DNA from: CAYLYP01 sp964387795
Lineage (GTDB): Bacteria > Bacteroidota > Bacteroidia > Bacteroidales > UBA7960
Reading direction: 5' to 3'
DNA length: 64,000 bases
Assembly (NCBI GenBank): GCA_964387795.1
Contig: CAYLYP010000006.1
Coordinates: forward strand, 1 to 64,000
Shown: positions 9,289 through 18,550 of the stretch, one piece after another
Layout of the letters: every line of letters starts with the position of its first letter
Numbering within the stretch: the first letter of the stretch is position 1
Made by a program: the position numbers and the translations under genes
The notes under the pieces: generated by a model
Seen by the model: only the letters and a program-made list of their open reading frames with translations
Database searches by the model: none
What the model was told of the DNA's origin: nothing

Positions 9289-10191
9289 ATGATTAAGAAG
9301 TTCAGAGGAACAGGAGTGGCGCTTGTTACGCCATTCCATAAAGATGGAAGTATAGATTTTAAATCTTTTGAAAGATTAATAGAATTCCAGATATCTAATG
9401 GAATAAGTTATATCGTATTGTTAGGGACAACAGGTGAATCTGTAACCCTAAACAAAGATGAGAAGAATGCCGTAATCAACCTTGGGGTTGAAATCATCAA
9501 TGGAAGGGTTCCTTTGGTCGTTGGTATAGGAGGCAATAACACCCAGGAGATTGTCAATAACATAAAAAAAATGAATTTTGAAGGGATAGATGCCATCCTG
9601 TCGGTAAGTCCCTATTACAATAAACCCCAGCAAAAGGGGATATTTCTTCATTATAAATCCATCGCCGGGGTATCTCCTTTACCTGTTATTATTTATAATG
9701 TACCTTCCCGGACCGGATGCAATATCTCATGGGATACCACTCTGAGAATTGCTGCCGAAATTCCGAATATTATCGGGATTAAAGAAGCATCAGGTAATTT
9801 AAACCAGTGTGTAAAGATTTTACGCGACCGTCCTGAAGGTTTTTTAGTTATATCAGGGGACGATGCGCTTACCCTTCCATTGCTTGCATGTGGAGGTGAT
9901 GGTGTTATATCTGTTGTGGCCAATGCTTTTCCAAAAGAATTCGTTTCTATGGTTGCCTGCTGTCTTGAAAATAACTATATTGCAGCTCGTAGTATCAATC
10001 AAAAAATGGCTGATATTATTGAAACAATTTTTGCTGATGGTAGCCCTTCGGGGGTAAAAGCTGCCCTTGAAGTTCTTGATTTGTGCCAGAGTCATGTACG
10101 ACTGCCATTGGTTAAAGTCAACAAAGCTACCTTCAATAACATTTCTTCTGCGATTCAGATGTTTGAAACCTCTAAAATATCTGTCCTTTAA
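9289..10191 (+). CDS. dapA: 4-hydroxy-tetrahydrodipicolinate synthase
   Basis: A 300-residue TIM-barrel aldolase that condenses pyruvate with L-aspartate 4-semialdehyde in the diaminopimelate/lysine pathway (cytoplasm). The Schiff-base lysine is Lys165 in IIGIKEASGN. The proton-relay tyrosine is Tyr136 in IIYNVPSRTG. The dicarboxylate-binding GTTGES loop is near residue 45. Length is normal for the family (about 290-300). It follows the DUF6913-type gene by 3 bp and presumably uses the promoter at 8661-8692. Confidence 0.96.
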   Translation: MIKKFRGTGVALVTPFHKDGSIDFKSFERLIEFQISNGISYIVLLGTTGESVTLNKDEKNAVINLGVEIINGRVPLVVGIGGNNTQEIVNNIKKMNFEGIDAILSVSPYYNKPQQKGIFLHYKSIAGVSPLPVIIYNVPSRTGCNISWDTTLRIAAEIPNIIGIKEASGNLNQCVKILRDRPEGFLVISGDDALTLPLLACGGDGVISVVANAFPKEFVSMVACCLENNYIAARSINQKMADIIETIFADGSPSGVKAALEVLDLCQSHVRLPLVKVNKATFNNISSAIQMFETSKISVL

Positions 10192-10223
10192 TTCACTGAT
10201 TTTTTAACTTCAATTATTGTGTT

Positions 10224-13040
10224 TTGAAAAAAGTTATCCTTTTTTTCCTCATTTGCCAGGTAATTGTTTTTTCTTCAATAGGCCAGCAACAACATCACTC
10301 CCCAGAGCAGTTGGGCAAAGCTTATTCTTATCTGGAAAAGAAAGGCGAAGTGTACTTCTCTTTTAACAAACCTGAAAAGCTTCAGTTTGAAAAAATCCTC
10401 CAAGTGATATCTGTAGATAATGTCACTGCGGAGAAAGTATTTGCGTATGCGAATGAATGGGAGTTTGAATCATTCCTTTCTGAAGACATTCCGTTTGAAG
10501 TCCTTAACCATCCCGGAGATGTGGATTTTGAACTGAATATGTTATCTGATATTAATGTGAAAGACATTAATGAATGGGATTTTTATCCCACCTATGAAGC
10601 CTATGAGTCAATGATGGCTCAGTTTGAAACAAACTTCCCTGATAAATGTAAGATTTACAACATTAAAACCCTTGCCAGTGGGCGTAAACTTTTGTTTGCA
10701 AAAGTTACTTCCAATATTAATCAGCCTGCTGCAAAGACAAGATTTATGTACACTTCAACAATGCATGGGGATGAAACCACTGGCTATATCCTGATGCTCA
10801 GGTTGATTGATTATTTTCTGAACAACTACGGAACCGACCCAAAAGTTACCTATATCCTTGATAATATGGAACTTTGGATTTGTCCTGCTGAAAACCCGGA
10901 TGGGACTTATGCGGGAGGTAACAACTCTGTGAATGGTTCGACCAGATACAATGCAAACGGCACCGATTTAAACAGGAATTATCCCAATCCTGTTCAAGGA
11001 ACAAACCCTTCGGGCCCTCATGAACCTGAAACTGTTGCAATGATGAATTTTACTGATACTATGGGTTTTGTAATGTCTGCTAACTTTCATGGTGGGGCAG
11101 AATGTGTGAATTATCCCTGGGACTCATGGACTAGCAGTGAAAAACTCCATGCAGACCATCTCTGGTGGCAAATGGTTTCTCATGAATATGCTGATACCGT
11201 TCATCTACACAGCCCATCTTCTTATATGAGCGAATTTGACAATGGCATTACCCATGGGGGCGACTGGTATGTTATATATGGAAGCCGCCAGGATTTTAAT
11301 GGCTATTATAGGAATATCAGGGAACTTACCATTGAGATTTCTAATACAAAATTAATCCCTGCTTCACAATTACCTGCTCATTGGAATTACAACTACCGCT
11401 CACTGATAAACTATATCTACAGGGCTACTATTGGACTTAAAGGAACCGTTACTGATGCGGAAACAGGTGAACCTGTGAAAGCAAAAGTTTTCATCAATAA
11501 TTATGACAATGAAGAAGATAATAGTTACGTTTTTTCAAGGGAAGACTTCGGTAATTATTATCGTCCCTTAAAAGCTGGTACCTATTCAGTGACTTTTTCT
11601 GCTGAAGGTTATGGCCCTCAGACTTTTACTGATGTTGTTATTCAAAACAACCAGGCTACTGAACTGAATGTTCAACTACAGGCTGGTTTCTTTGCCAATT
11701 TCTCTGCTGATATTACACGTATCCCTGAAGGTGGAACAGTTAATTTTATTAATGAAAGCTATGGTGAGCCTACCCAGTTTGCCTGGACTTTTGAAGGAGG
11801 AACACCTGCCACATCTAACCTTGAAAACCCCTCATCAATTCAATATAACCAGGCTGGGACTTATGATGTGAACCTTACTATCAGTAAAGCCGGGATGGAT
11901 GATAATTCTTATGTCCGTCCTGATTATATTGAAGTATTGGCTGTTACCTCCGGTTTGTCCCATAACATTTCAAATACTGTTGTTGCTTCCTGCTCAGGTA
12001 CTTTCTATGATTCAGGCGGTGAATCTTCAGAATATCAAGATGAAGAAAACTATTTAATGACTTTTATCCCCGGGCTTATGGGTGATAAGCTAAAGTTCGT
12101 TTTTACAGCTTTTGATGTTGAAGAAAACTCAACTTGTAATTATGACTGGCTGAAAATCTATGATGGTCCTGATGCTTCTTACCCATTATTGGGAACATGG
12201 TGCGGAACAAACTCTCCAGGAACAGTTCAGGCTACCAATATCCATGGAGCCCTGACTTTCCAATTCCATTCTGATATCAGTCAAGCCGGTGACGGTTGGG
12301 TTGCCAACTTTAGCTGTATCGAGGGTGATCGCAAATTAAGCCTTAATATACATGGTGAAGGCTCTGTTGACAGAAATCCTGATGGGACTTCAATTGATGG
12401 CGCTTATTATTATCCTGTAGGGACTGAAGTTGAACTTACTGCCACTCCTGCTGAAGGTTATGAATTCTCTAAATGGGTTAAAGACGGCGTTGATTATACT
12501 GAAAGTGTAATGAATGTTACTATGGATGAGAACATTGCCATTGATGTGTATTTCCAATCGACAAATTCTGCTGTTGTTACAGTTGAAAAAGAAGGTGAAG
12601 GAACTATTACCCCGGCTCCAGGTCAATATACACATGAAATAGGTTCTCAGATTACTTTTGAAAGCAATCCTGCTAACAATTGGGAATTTGTTAAATGGTT
12701 GGTTGGAACCCAGGAAATTTCAACCCCTACTTATGTTCATACTGTAACTGCTGATGTAACTGTTAAGGCTGTATTTCAGTTTATTGATAATGTTCAGGAA
12801 CATGCACTTCAAAATGTAAATGTGTTCCCTGTTCCTGCTTCTTCTAATCTTAAAGTTGAAGCTTCTGCGATTGTAAAATCTGCTACCATTATTGATCTTA
12901 ATGGCCGTACTGTTATTGAGCTAAATCCTCAGGCAGCTTCATTCTCCCTCAATGTTAATGCTCTATCTGATGGGATTTATTTCCTCAGGTTGATGAGTGG
13001 AAATGATGTCAGCGTTAAACGTATTGAAATCAAAAAATAA
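10224..13040 (+). CDS. Secreted M14 zinc carboxypeptidase with PKD, CUB and T9SS sorting domains
   Basis: A 938-residue exported protein starting at a TTG that directly precedes the signal peptide (MKKVILFFLICQVIVFSSIG). Domains in order: M14 carboxypeptidase (about 105-400) with zinc ligands His181 and Glu184 in HGDE, His289 in FHGGAE and catalytic Glu371 in LTIEIS; a carboxypeptidase regulatory-like beta domain (about 405-490, GLKGTVTDAETGEPV); a PKD domain (about 492-570); a CUB-like domain (about 580-690); two Gly-rich bacterial repeats of the GEGSV..P/EGEGTITPAPG type (about 695-860); and a C-terminal type IX secretion sorting domain (about 868-938, VNVFPVPASSNL to VKRIEIKK). It should therefore cross the outer membrane through the T9SS. 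A strong terminator follows at 13090-13124. Confidence 0.93.
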   Translation: MKKVILFFLICQVIVFSSIGQQQHHSPEQLGKAYSYLEKKGEVYFSFNKPEKLQFEKILQVISVDNVTAEKVFAYANEWEFESFLSEDIPFEVLNHPGDVDFELNMLSDINVKDINEWDFYPTYEAYESMMAQFETNFPDKCKIYNIKTLASGRKLLFAKVTSNINQPAAKTRFMYTSTMHGDETTGYILMLRLIDYFLNNYGTDPKVTYILDNMELWICPAENPDGTYAGGNNSVNGSTRYNANGTDLNRNYPNPVQGTNPSGPHEPETVAMMNFTDTMGFVMSANFHGGAECVNYPWDSWTSSEKLHADHLWWQMVSHEYADTVHLHSPSSYMSEFDNGITHGGDWYVIYGSRQDFNGYYRNIRELTIEISNTKLIPASQLPAHWNYNYRSLINYIYRATIGLKGTVTDAETGEPVKAKVFINNYDNEEDNSYVFSREDFGNYYRPLKAGTYSVTFSAEGYGPQTFTDVVIQNNQATELNVQLQAGFFANFSADITRIPEGGTVNFINESYGEPTQFAWTFEGGTPATSNLENPSSIQYNQAGTYDVNLTISKAGMDDNSYVRPDYIEVLAVTSGLSHNISNTVVASCSGTFYDSGGESSEYQDEENYLMTFIPGLMGDKLKFVFTAFDVEENSTCNYDWLKIYDGPDASYPLLGTWCGTNSPGTVQATNIHGALTFQFHSDISQAGDGWVANFSCIEGDRKLSLNIHGEGSVDRNPDGTSIDGAYYYPVGTEVELTATPAEGYEFSKWVKDGVDYTESVMNVTMDENIAIDVYFQSTNSAVVTVEKEGEGTITPAPGQYTHEIGSQITFESNPANNWEFVKWLVGTQEISTPTYVHTVTADVTVKAVFQFIDNVQEHALQNVNVFPVPASSNLKVEASAIVKSATIIDLNGRTVIELNPQAASFSLNVNALSDGIYFLRLMSGNDVSVKRIEIKK

Positions 13041-13089
13041 CATGTTATTTGATTCAAAGCTTTAATATGGCTTTGGTTAATAATAGATT

Positions 13090-13124
13090 ACCGGGCTGGT
13101 TTAATAACCAACCCGGTTTTTTTT
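13090..13124 (+). terminator. Rho-independent terminator after the M14 peptidase
   Basis: The stem ACCGGGcTGGTT (13090-13101) pairs with AACCAACCCGGT (13106-13117) across a 4-nt loop, followed by a run of eight T. It lies 50 bp downstream of the peptidase stop codon. Confidence 0.88.
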
Positions 13125-13132
13125 ATTTATAT

Positions 13133-13290
13133 GTATCCACAAATTACCCAAATTCCTTAAATTGCTCAAATAAAGCTGTATTGGTCAGATATTCTATGGG
13201 AGGGGATTGGTATTGTTGTTCCGGGAAATTATCTTTGCGTTCTCTGTGTTCTTTTTGGGAACTTTGCGTTCTCTGCGGTTAAAGCCTTTT
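13133..13290. repeat. Degenerate intergenic repeat (copy 1)
   Basis: It starts with TATCCACAAATT and ends with two imperfect copies of CTTTGCGTTCTCTG(C/T)G (the second followed by GTTAAAGCC). A similar arrangement (TTATCCACAGATT ... CGTTCTTCGCGTTAAAACC) occurs at about 50297-50490. In both places it lies immediately upstream of a copy of the 225-bp element. Similar sequences are common in environmental bacterial genomes. It is non-coding, and the 77-codon frame at 13049-13282 is a shadow of it. Confidence 0.45.
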
Positions 13291-13306
13291 AGTGAAGGAA
13301 TACATA

Positions 13307-13531
13307 GGGTCTGCTGAAAAAGTCTTTAAGGTATCAGATGCAAGGCGACAAGGCGAAATTGTATAATAATACTATGAGCCGATGGCAACGAAGCAGATGA
13401 TACCTTAAAGACTAACGTAAACAAGATGCAAACAAATTAGCACTTAAGGAAATAAATCAATGCTTCTGGAATTAAAAAGTGGCATTGTAAATGATATACA
13501 TCCAGCTTGTTAAGTGTTTTTCAGCAGACCC
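13307..13531 (-). mobile_element. 225-bp MITE-like element, copy 1 (inverted)
   Basis: A 225-bp non-coding element bounded by terminal inverted repeats GGGTCTGCTGAAAAA (13307-13321) and TTTTTCAGCAGACCC (ending 13531). It is flanked by the direct repeat TACATA (13301-13306 and 13532-13537), as expected for a target-site duplication. An internal 16-bp stem AGTCTTTAAGGTATCA (13321-13336) / TGATACCTTAAAGACT (13398-13413) would fold the left half. Copies 2 and 3 (29714-29938, 50598-50822) are in the opposite orientation. It encodes no transposase, so it must be mobilised in trans. The parent insertion sequence is not in this window. Confidence 0.85.
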
Positions 13532-13538
13532 TACATAG

Positions 13539-13748
13539 ATTGGAGACGGCTAAATTAGTTTAATTAACCACTATCAAAGATTGGCAGGGAGATATGGGGT
13601 GATGGCAATGATGAAACTACTAATCAATATTCAATGCAATTTGTTTTAAAGGTTCGGGAAACCCTTTTGCAAAAAATATGATGTAATAATGAACCATCTT
13701 TGAAGGATAATCCACAAACAGCATTTAAACATCTTTACCATGTACTGT
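13539..13748. other. Intergenic stretch without recognised features
   Basis: Between the MITE copy and the terminator of the POT transporter I see no coding region, repeat or promoter match. Confidence 0.4.
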
Positions 13749-13751
13749 TAT

Positions 13752-13792
13752 AAAAAAACAGGGACATTACATCGATTTGTAACGTCCCTGTT
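13752..13792 (-). terminator. Terminator of the POT transporter gene
   Basis: On the minus strand the stem AACAGGGACGTTAC / GTAATGTCCCTGTT (one mismatch) is followed by a T run (A run at 13752-13759 on the plus strand). It lies about 85 bp past the transporter stop. The GGGACATTAC / GTAACGTCCC core closely resembles the terminator hairpin at 19988-20030. Confidence 0.75.
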
Positions 13793-13876
13793 AAATGATA
13801 TTGAAGTGCCGGTTTTTTAAACTGGCCTTAATCAGGATTTTTCAGCATATACTGAAAAGCAACGCACTAATAAAAG

Positions 13877-15181
13877 CTATTGTTTTTCAGTCTTTTTAAC
13901 CCCGAATTTCCAATTATAAATGAGGAGTGCAACGATAGTAAATACCCCAATTAAAGCGAAAGTAAACCAAAGCAGGTCGGGTCGCTGCATATTGTTCACA
14001 AACCTGACGTAAAGCAGGGCGCCTAAAATACCACCGACGCCTGAGCCAATAACCCCATAAAGGAATGAATAACCCAGATACAGGGCTTTTTTATCTGCCG
14101 GTGCTATTAGGCCAACATAAGAGATGAACTTTGGATGGGCAGTCATTTCACCAATTGAGAATATGACAATACCAGCAATAAAGACCCATGCACTGGTGCT
14201 AATACCAAGTATCCCCATGCCTATGGTCCCCAGTGCAATACCAACAATCATTGTTCCAAGCGGCTTGGTGTTTTTTACGATTGCCGATATTAACAACTGC
14301 AACAGGATAATAATCCCGGCGTTGACAACTGTTACATGTTCAGCATCGAATTTCCAATCCGGATTGCTCACAAACAGGCTTAAGAACGAATTAACGGCAT
14401 TGTTGATCGGTGTCATATCTACATATTCTTTAAGATACCAGAGCACTGAGTCGAACATCTGGAAGTAAAGAATCCAAAAGCATGAATAAATTACAATCAT
14501 AATGACAAAGCGGTAGTCGAGCAATACCTGTACTGCACCTTTTAAAACTTCTCCAATGGACTTGCTGCTTTGTGGTTTCTGAGGTTCTTTATATACAAAG
14601 ATGTTTAGGAAAAACAACCAGCCTGTCCCTATGGCAGCCATGATAAAGATATAGGAATAGGAGATTGATTTAAGGTAAGGGACTAATATCAAAGGAAAAA
14701 TAAATGCACCCAGGTTAATGCTCCAGTAATAAACCCCAAAGCCGAAAGCAGAATTGGATTCATCTGTTGAGCGTGCAATGGTTCCACTGATAAGCGGCTT
14801 GAAAAGCCCTGCACCAACAACCATGAGTATCAGACTCATAAATACGAGCGGGTAGGAGGTTACGGTGCTTGTTAAAAAATAACCCAACGACATGATAACA
14901 AAGGCAAACGACAATACTTTTTTATACCCAAACCTGTCTGCGATGGCTCCTGATAGTATGGGAAGGATATATAGAAGCGGGGTTATTGTACTTTTTAAAT
15001 AGCCAACACTTTCTTTGCTAAAGCCTAAACCCCCTTCTTCAATCCCCATGACCATAAACACTGACAATACAGACATTACTCCATAATAAGAGCCTCTTTC
15101 AAAAAACTCCATGATGATTACTGTCCAGAAATTTCGGGGGAAAGAAGCTAACAGGCCTTTTTTCTTTTGCTCGCTTGACAT
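13877..15181 (-). CDS. POT-family (proton-dependent peptide type) MFS transporter
   Basis: A 434-residue inner-membrane protein with about 12 hydrophobic segments. Near the N-terminus EFFERGSYYG (Glu25, Glu28, Arg29) matches the ExxER-F-x-YY proton-coupling motif of POT/PTR2 transporters. The MFS loop signature GAIADRFGYKK follows the second helix, and GAGLFKPLISGTIAR matches the POT consensus around helix 4. POT members import di- and tripeptides, and some Bacteroidota members carry other substrates, so the substrate is inferred only at family level. It is divergently arranged from the SusB-type GH97 gene at 15557 and has its own terminator. Confidence 0.87.
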   Translation of the reverse strand: MSSEQKKKGLLASFPRNFWTVIIMEFFERGSYYGVMSVLSVFMVMGIEEGGLGFSKESVGYLKSTITPLLYILPILSGAIADRFGYKKVLSFAFVIMSLGYFLTSTVTSYPLVFMSLILMVVGAGLFKPLISGTIARSTDESNSAFGFGVYYWSINLGAFIFPLILVPYLKSISYSYIFIMAAIGTGWLFFLNIFVYKEPQKPQSSKSIGEVLKGAVQVLLDYRFVIMIVIYSCFWILYFQMFDSVLWYLKEYVDMTPINNAVNSFLSLFVSNPDWKFDAEHVTVVNAGIIILLQLLISAIVKNTKPLGTMIVGIALGTIGMGILGISTSAWVFIAGIVIFSIGEMTAHPKFISYVGLIAPADKKALYLGYSFLYGVIGSGVGGILGALLYVRFVNNMQRPDLLWFTFALIGVFTIVALLIYNWKFGVKKTEKQ

Positions 15182-15556
15182 GGTTTTACAGTTTTTATTA
15201 TTGGCTATCGGAAATTCATTATTTTTTTGATTATCCCTTTGCCAGTTTATTGTTTCCTTTTGTTAATCAACAAAAATAATTATTTTTCCTTATCCCCGTC
15301 ATGGTATTTTTGTTAACTACCCGTTTATTGGTTATTGTTTTCCCTGTAAATCAAATAGATTTTTATAAATCAGAAAACCTTAGCTGATATAAAAATCTTA
15401 TTTTTAGCGTGTTTTACCATGCATTCATGTATTCTTAATGAATATTTTATGTAATAAAAGTGATAATTTTTAATTTAATTGATGCCTTTTTTGTATTTTT
15501 ATCTCTCCCGCTTTGGGAATTAAGTATTTATATGGTTGTTTTAAAAAAAATCAGAA
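15182..15556. other. Divergent intergenic region between POT transporter and GH97
   Basis: An AT-rich region of 375 bp that must hold promoters for both divergent genes. TATTTTTG-like -7 boxes occur on the minus strand (plus-strand CAAAAATA at 15271-15278) and on the plus strand at 15305-15312. Neither has a convincing TTTG at the right distance, so no promoter is called. Confidence 0.35.
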
Positions 15557-17668
15557 ATGAAGAATACACTTTTTTTGACAGGGATTATTGCATTTGTGTT
15601 GATGGCATCCTGTTCCAAGCCAGAGGAGGCTTTTGTGAAATCTCCGGAAGGCCATCTTAAAGCCAATGTGTTTACATATGAAAAGGGAAGACTTGCTTAT
15701 AGTGTTTCATATAAAGATAAGCTCGTTATTGATACTTCTGCACTTTGGTTTGAGTTTGTTGATGCACCGGCATTGAAAGAAGGCCTTAAGATCAATACAA
15801 TTGAAAAAAGAAGTTTTAGTGAGCGTTGGGAAATGCCCTGGGGCGAACAACGTTGGGTAGATAATACCTATAATGAGCTAAAAGTTCATGTTATTGAACA
15901 AGAGGCTCCCGGACGTAATTTCTATCTTGTTTTCAGGCTTTATGATGATGGCCTGGGTTTCAGGTATGAATTTCCTGATCAGGAGAACATGAAAAAGGTT
16001 TTGATTGCTGAAGAAAGGACTGAAATAAATCTTATGGCCGACCATAAGGTATGGTGGATCCCTGGCGACTGGGACATCTATGAGCACCTTGTGAACGAAA
16101 GCCGCTTTTCCAAAATTAATGCAATTAGTAAAAGAAACCATCCCAACCTTGCCCAGACTTATATCCCGGTGAATGCTGTGAATACTCCTGTTACAATGAA
16201 AACAGATGAGGGTTTATATCTGAGTTTTCATGAAGCAGCACTTATCAATTATGCCGGTATTACCCTACAGGTGGATACGAACAACTATAGTATGGTAAGC
16301 AATCTGGTGGGTTCTGAAAATACAAAATATAAGGTAGAGCAACAAACCCCTTTCCATACTCCATGGAGGACTATGCAGATGGCAACAAAAGCTGGTGATT
16401 TGATTGCTTCTAAGCTTATCCTTAACCTGAATGAACCCAATAAACTTGGTGATGTTTCATGGCTTAAACCTATGAAGTATGTTGGTATTTGGTGGGAGAT
16501 GCACCTTGGAAAAGCTACATGGGATTACTCAGGTAAACAGGATATGAATTCATACCTGGGTGCAAAACCTCATGGTAAGCATGGAGCAACTACCAAAAAC
16601 ACAAAGCGGTATATTGATTTTGCTGCTCAGAACAATATTGGCGGTGTATTGGTAGAAGGCTGGAATACTGGTTGGGAAAACTGGATTGGCTCGGCTGAGA
16701 GGGAAGGAATTTTTGATTTCGTCACCCCTTATCCTGATTATGACATCAAAGAACTTGTGAAATATGCCAAAGATAAAGGTGTTGAAATTATCATACACCA
16801 CGAAACATCTTCGGCAACAACAACCTATGACAAGCAACTCGATACTGCTTATGCATTTATGAAAGACCTGGGATTGGGTGCTGTTAAAACCGGATATGTT
16901 GGGACAATCATCCCCAAAGGTGAATATCATCATGGCCAATATATGGTTAACCATTATTTCAGGGTTTTACAAAAAGCTGCTGAAAATAAAGTTGCTGTCA
17001 ACTCTCATGAACCTATCATGGCTACCGGCTTACGCCGTACCTATCCCAACGATTTCAGTCGGGAAGGGCTAAGGGGGCAGGAGTTTAATGCATGGGGAAC
17101 AGATGGCGGCAACCCACCCCACCACCTTACAAGGGTAGCCTTTACTCGTATGCTTGCAGGCCCTATTGATTTCACCCCCGGCATTTTCGATATTAAACTT
17201 AAGCCCTATAAACCCAATAACCAGGTAAATACTACCCTGGCACATCAATTGGCCCTTTATGTGGTGATATATAGCCCCCTACAGATGGCTGCCGACCTTC
17301 CACAAAACTATGAAGGGCATCCTGCTTTTCAGTTTATCCGCGATGTAGGTGTGGATTGGGAACAAAGCATCGTGCTTGATGGTGAGATAGGTGAATTTGT
17401 TGTTATTGCCCGCGAAGAAAGAAATATTGGCAACTGGTTCCTTGGGGCTATCACCAATGAAAATTCCCGCAGTATTACAGTTAAAACAGATTTCCTTCCT
17501 GAAGGGAAAGAATTTGTTGCCAATATCTATTCCGATGCCAAAAATGCCCATTGGAATGATAATCCAACAGCCTATGAAATCCAATCTTTAGATGTAAACA
17601 AGGCATCGGAGATTACTCTTAACCTGGCACCGGGTGGTGGGGCTGCAATTAGTTTTATGGCAAAATAA
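15557..17668 (+). CDS. GH97 alpha-glucosidase, inverting SusB type
   Basis: A 703-residue lipoprotein (signal peptide ending LMASCSK). The GH97 layout is an N-terminal beta-sandwich (about 25-300), a TIM barrel (about 305-620) and a C-terminal beta domain. Glu416 (IIIHHETS), Glu485 (NSHEPI), Glu503 (SREGL) and Glu509 (RGQEFNAW) all fall 23 residues before SusB Glu439, Glu508, Glu526 and Glu532. As I recall, those are the two base glutamates, a calcium ligand and the general acid of the Bacteroides thetaiotaomicron enzyme. The retaining nucleophile motif GVKVDF is here GAVKTGY, without Asp. This supports calcium-dependent inverting alpha-glucosidase activity on starch-type oligosaccharides. 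No susC/D genes are adjacent. It lies divergent to the POT gene. Confidence 0.92.
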   Translation: MKNTLFLTGIIAFVLMASCSKPEEAFVKSPEGHLKANVFTYEKGRLAYSVSYKDKLVIDTSALWFEFVDAPALKEGLKINTIEKRSFSERWEMPWGEQRWVDNTYNELKVHVIEQEAPGRNFYLVFRLYDDGLGFRYEFPDQENMKKVLIAEERTEINLMADHKVWWIPGDWDIYEHLVNESRFSKINAISKRNHPNLAQTYIPVNAVNTPVTMKTDEGLYLSFHEAALINYAGITLQVDTNNYSMVSNLVGSENTKYKVEQQTPFHTPWRTMQMATKAGDLIASKLILNLNEPNKLGDVSWLKPMKYVGIWWEMHLGKATWDYSGKQDMNSYLGAKPHGKHGATTKNTKRYIDFAAQNNIGGVLVEGWNTGWENWIGSAEREGIFDFVTPYPDYDIKELVKYAKDKGVEIIIHHETSSATTTYDKQLDTAYAFMKDLGLGAVKTGYVGTIIPKGEYHHGQYMVNHYFRVLQKAAENKVAVNSHEPIMATGLRRTYPNDFSREGLRGQEFNAWGTDGGNPPHHLTRVAFTRMLAGPIDFTPGIFDIKLKPYKPNNQVNTTLAHQLALYVVIYSPLQMAADLPQNYEGHPAFQFIRDVGVDWEQSIVLDGEIGEFVVIAREERNIGNWFLGAITNENSRSITVKTDFLPEGKEFVANIYSDAKNAHWNDNPTAYEIQSLDVNKASEITLNLAPGGGAAISFMAK

Positions 17669-17695
17669 CATATTGGGATTAAAAGTCGATTTCAG

Positions 17696-17726
17696 AAAAG
17701 AGGAGATGTTGATACTCCTCTTTTTT
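17696..17726 (+). terminator. Terminator after the SusB-type GH97
   Basis: AAAAGAGGAG (17696-17705) pairs with CTCCTCTTTT (17715-17724) and is followed by T residues. It lies 28 bp past the GH97 stop codon. Confidence 0.85.
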
Positions 17727-17831
17727 GATTTTTGTAAAGATATTTCTACTTTTTTATGAAGCCTTTCAAACAGATGAAGCCTTTCTGTTTTTGAAAATTA
17801 TCCTATTTTTGTGCCTTTAACATTAAAAATA

Positions 17832-18392
17832 ATGGAACACATATTTCAACGTATATGGGGTGTGCTTTTTAAAACAGATAAAGCCTGGGGCGAAATTGCC
17901 CTAAAACCAAATACGATCCCCGCTTTAGTGATGTTTATTGTATTGCCCCTGCTTATTATTTCTACGATTCTGGATAAGGGTTTGTTTGCAGTGGATACTG
18001 AAGCCACTGGCTTGAGTTGGGTCATCATTGTGATTATTAGTATTTGTTCCAGTTTGATTTCATTCTTTGCAGGTGCCTGGATGATTCATCTCCTTGGCCC
18101 AAGATACAAATCCGAATCTACTTATTTGCTGGCATTTAACCTTGTGATTTTTTCTTATCTCCCAATCCTGATTTCAAAAATAATATCACTTACACATCCA
18201 CGGCTTGCCCTTTTAATATGGGTGGGTATCTATTCAATTTACCTTTTCTGGAAAGGAACTGTTACAGTATTAAAAACCCCGGAGACACATGCTACCGGAT
18301 TTACAATTATCAGCTTGATGATTGTGATTGGCCTTGATTATGTGATAAGTTCTGTGGCACTTGCTATTGTAAGCACAGTGATGTTGAATTAA
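17832..18392 (+). CDS. Yip1-domain-like membrane protein
   Basis: From the ATG at 17832 it has 186 residues; a GTG at 17811 would add seven. After an amphipathic N-terminus (IFQRIWGVLFKTDKAWGEI) there are five hydrophobic segments, including IPALVMFIVLPLLIISTIL, WVIIVIISICSSLISFFAGAW and LAFNLVIFSYLPILISKII. The pattern of a short cytoplasmic WGxIA motif followed by five membrane spans is that of bacterial Yip1-domain proteins. Their function is undefined. It lies between the GH97 terminator and the M23 peptidase gene, 158 bp upstream of the latter. Confidence 0.7.
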   Translation: MEHIFQRIWGVLFKTDKAWGEIALKPNTIPALVMFIVLPLLIISTILDKGLFAVDTEATGLSWVIIVIISICSSLISFFAGAWMIHLLGPRYKSESTYLLAFNLVIFSYLPILISKIISLTHPRLALLIWVGIYSIYLFWKGTVTVLKTPETHATGFTIISLMIVIGLDYVISSVALAIVSTVMLN

Positions 18393-18550
18393 AATTCAAA
18401 AGGTAGTTTTTACCTGTATCTTTTTATAATGTTCATCGTAAACAAAATTGTTTGATGTAAAGAAACGATGATTCAGTTTTCGTATTTGAAAATTTTTAAA
18501 AATACATTGAACAAGTTTTTAAATGAGCCACAATCGCCAATAATGTGAAC

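Noticed and set aside
13049..13282. 77-codon open frame after the M14 peptidase
   Set aside because: It spans a terminator and a degenerate intergenic repeat and has no protein-like features.
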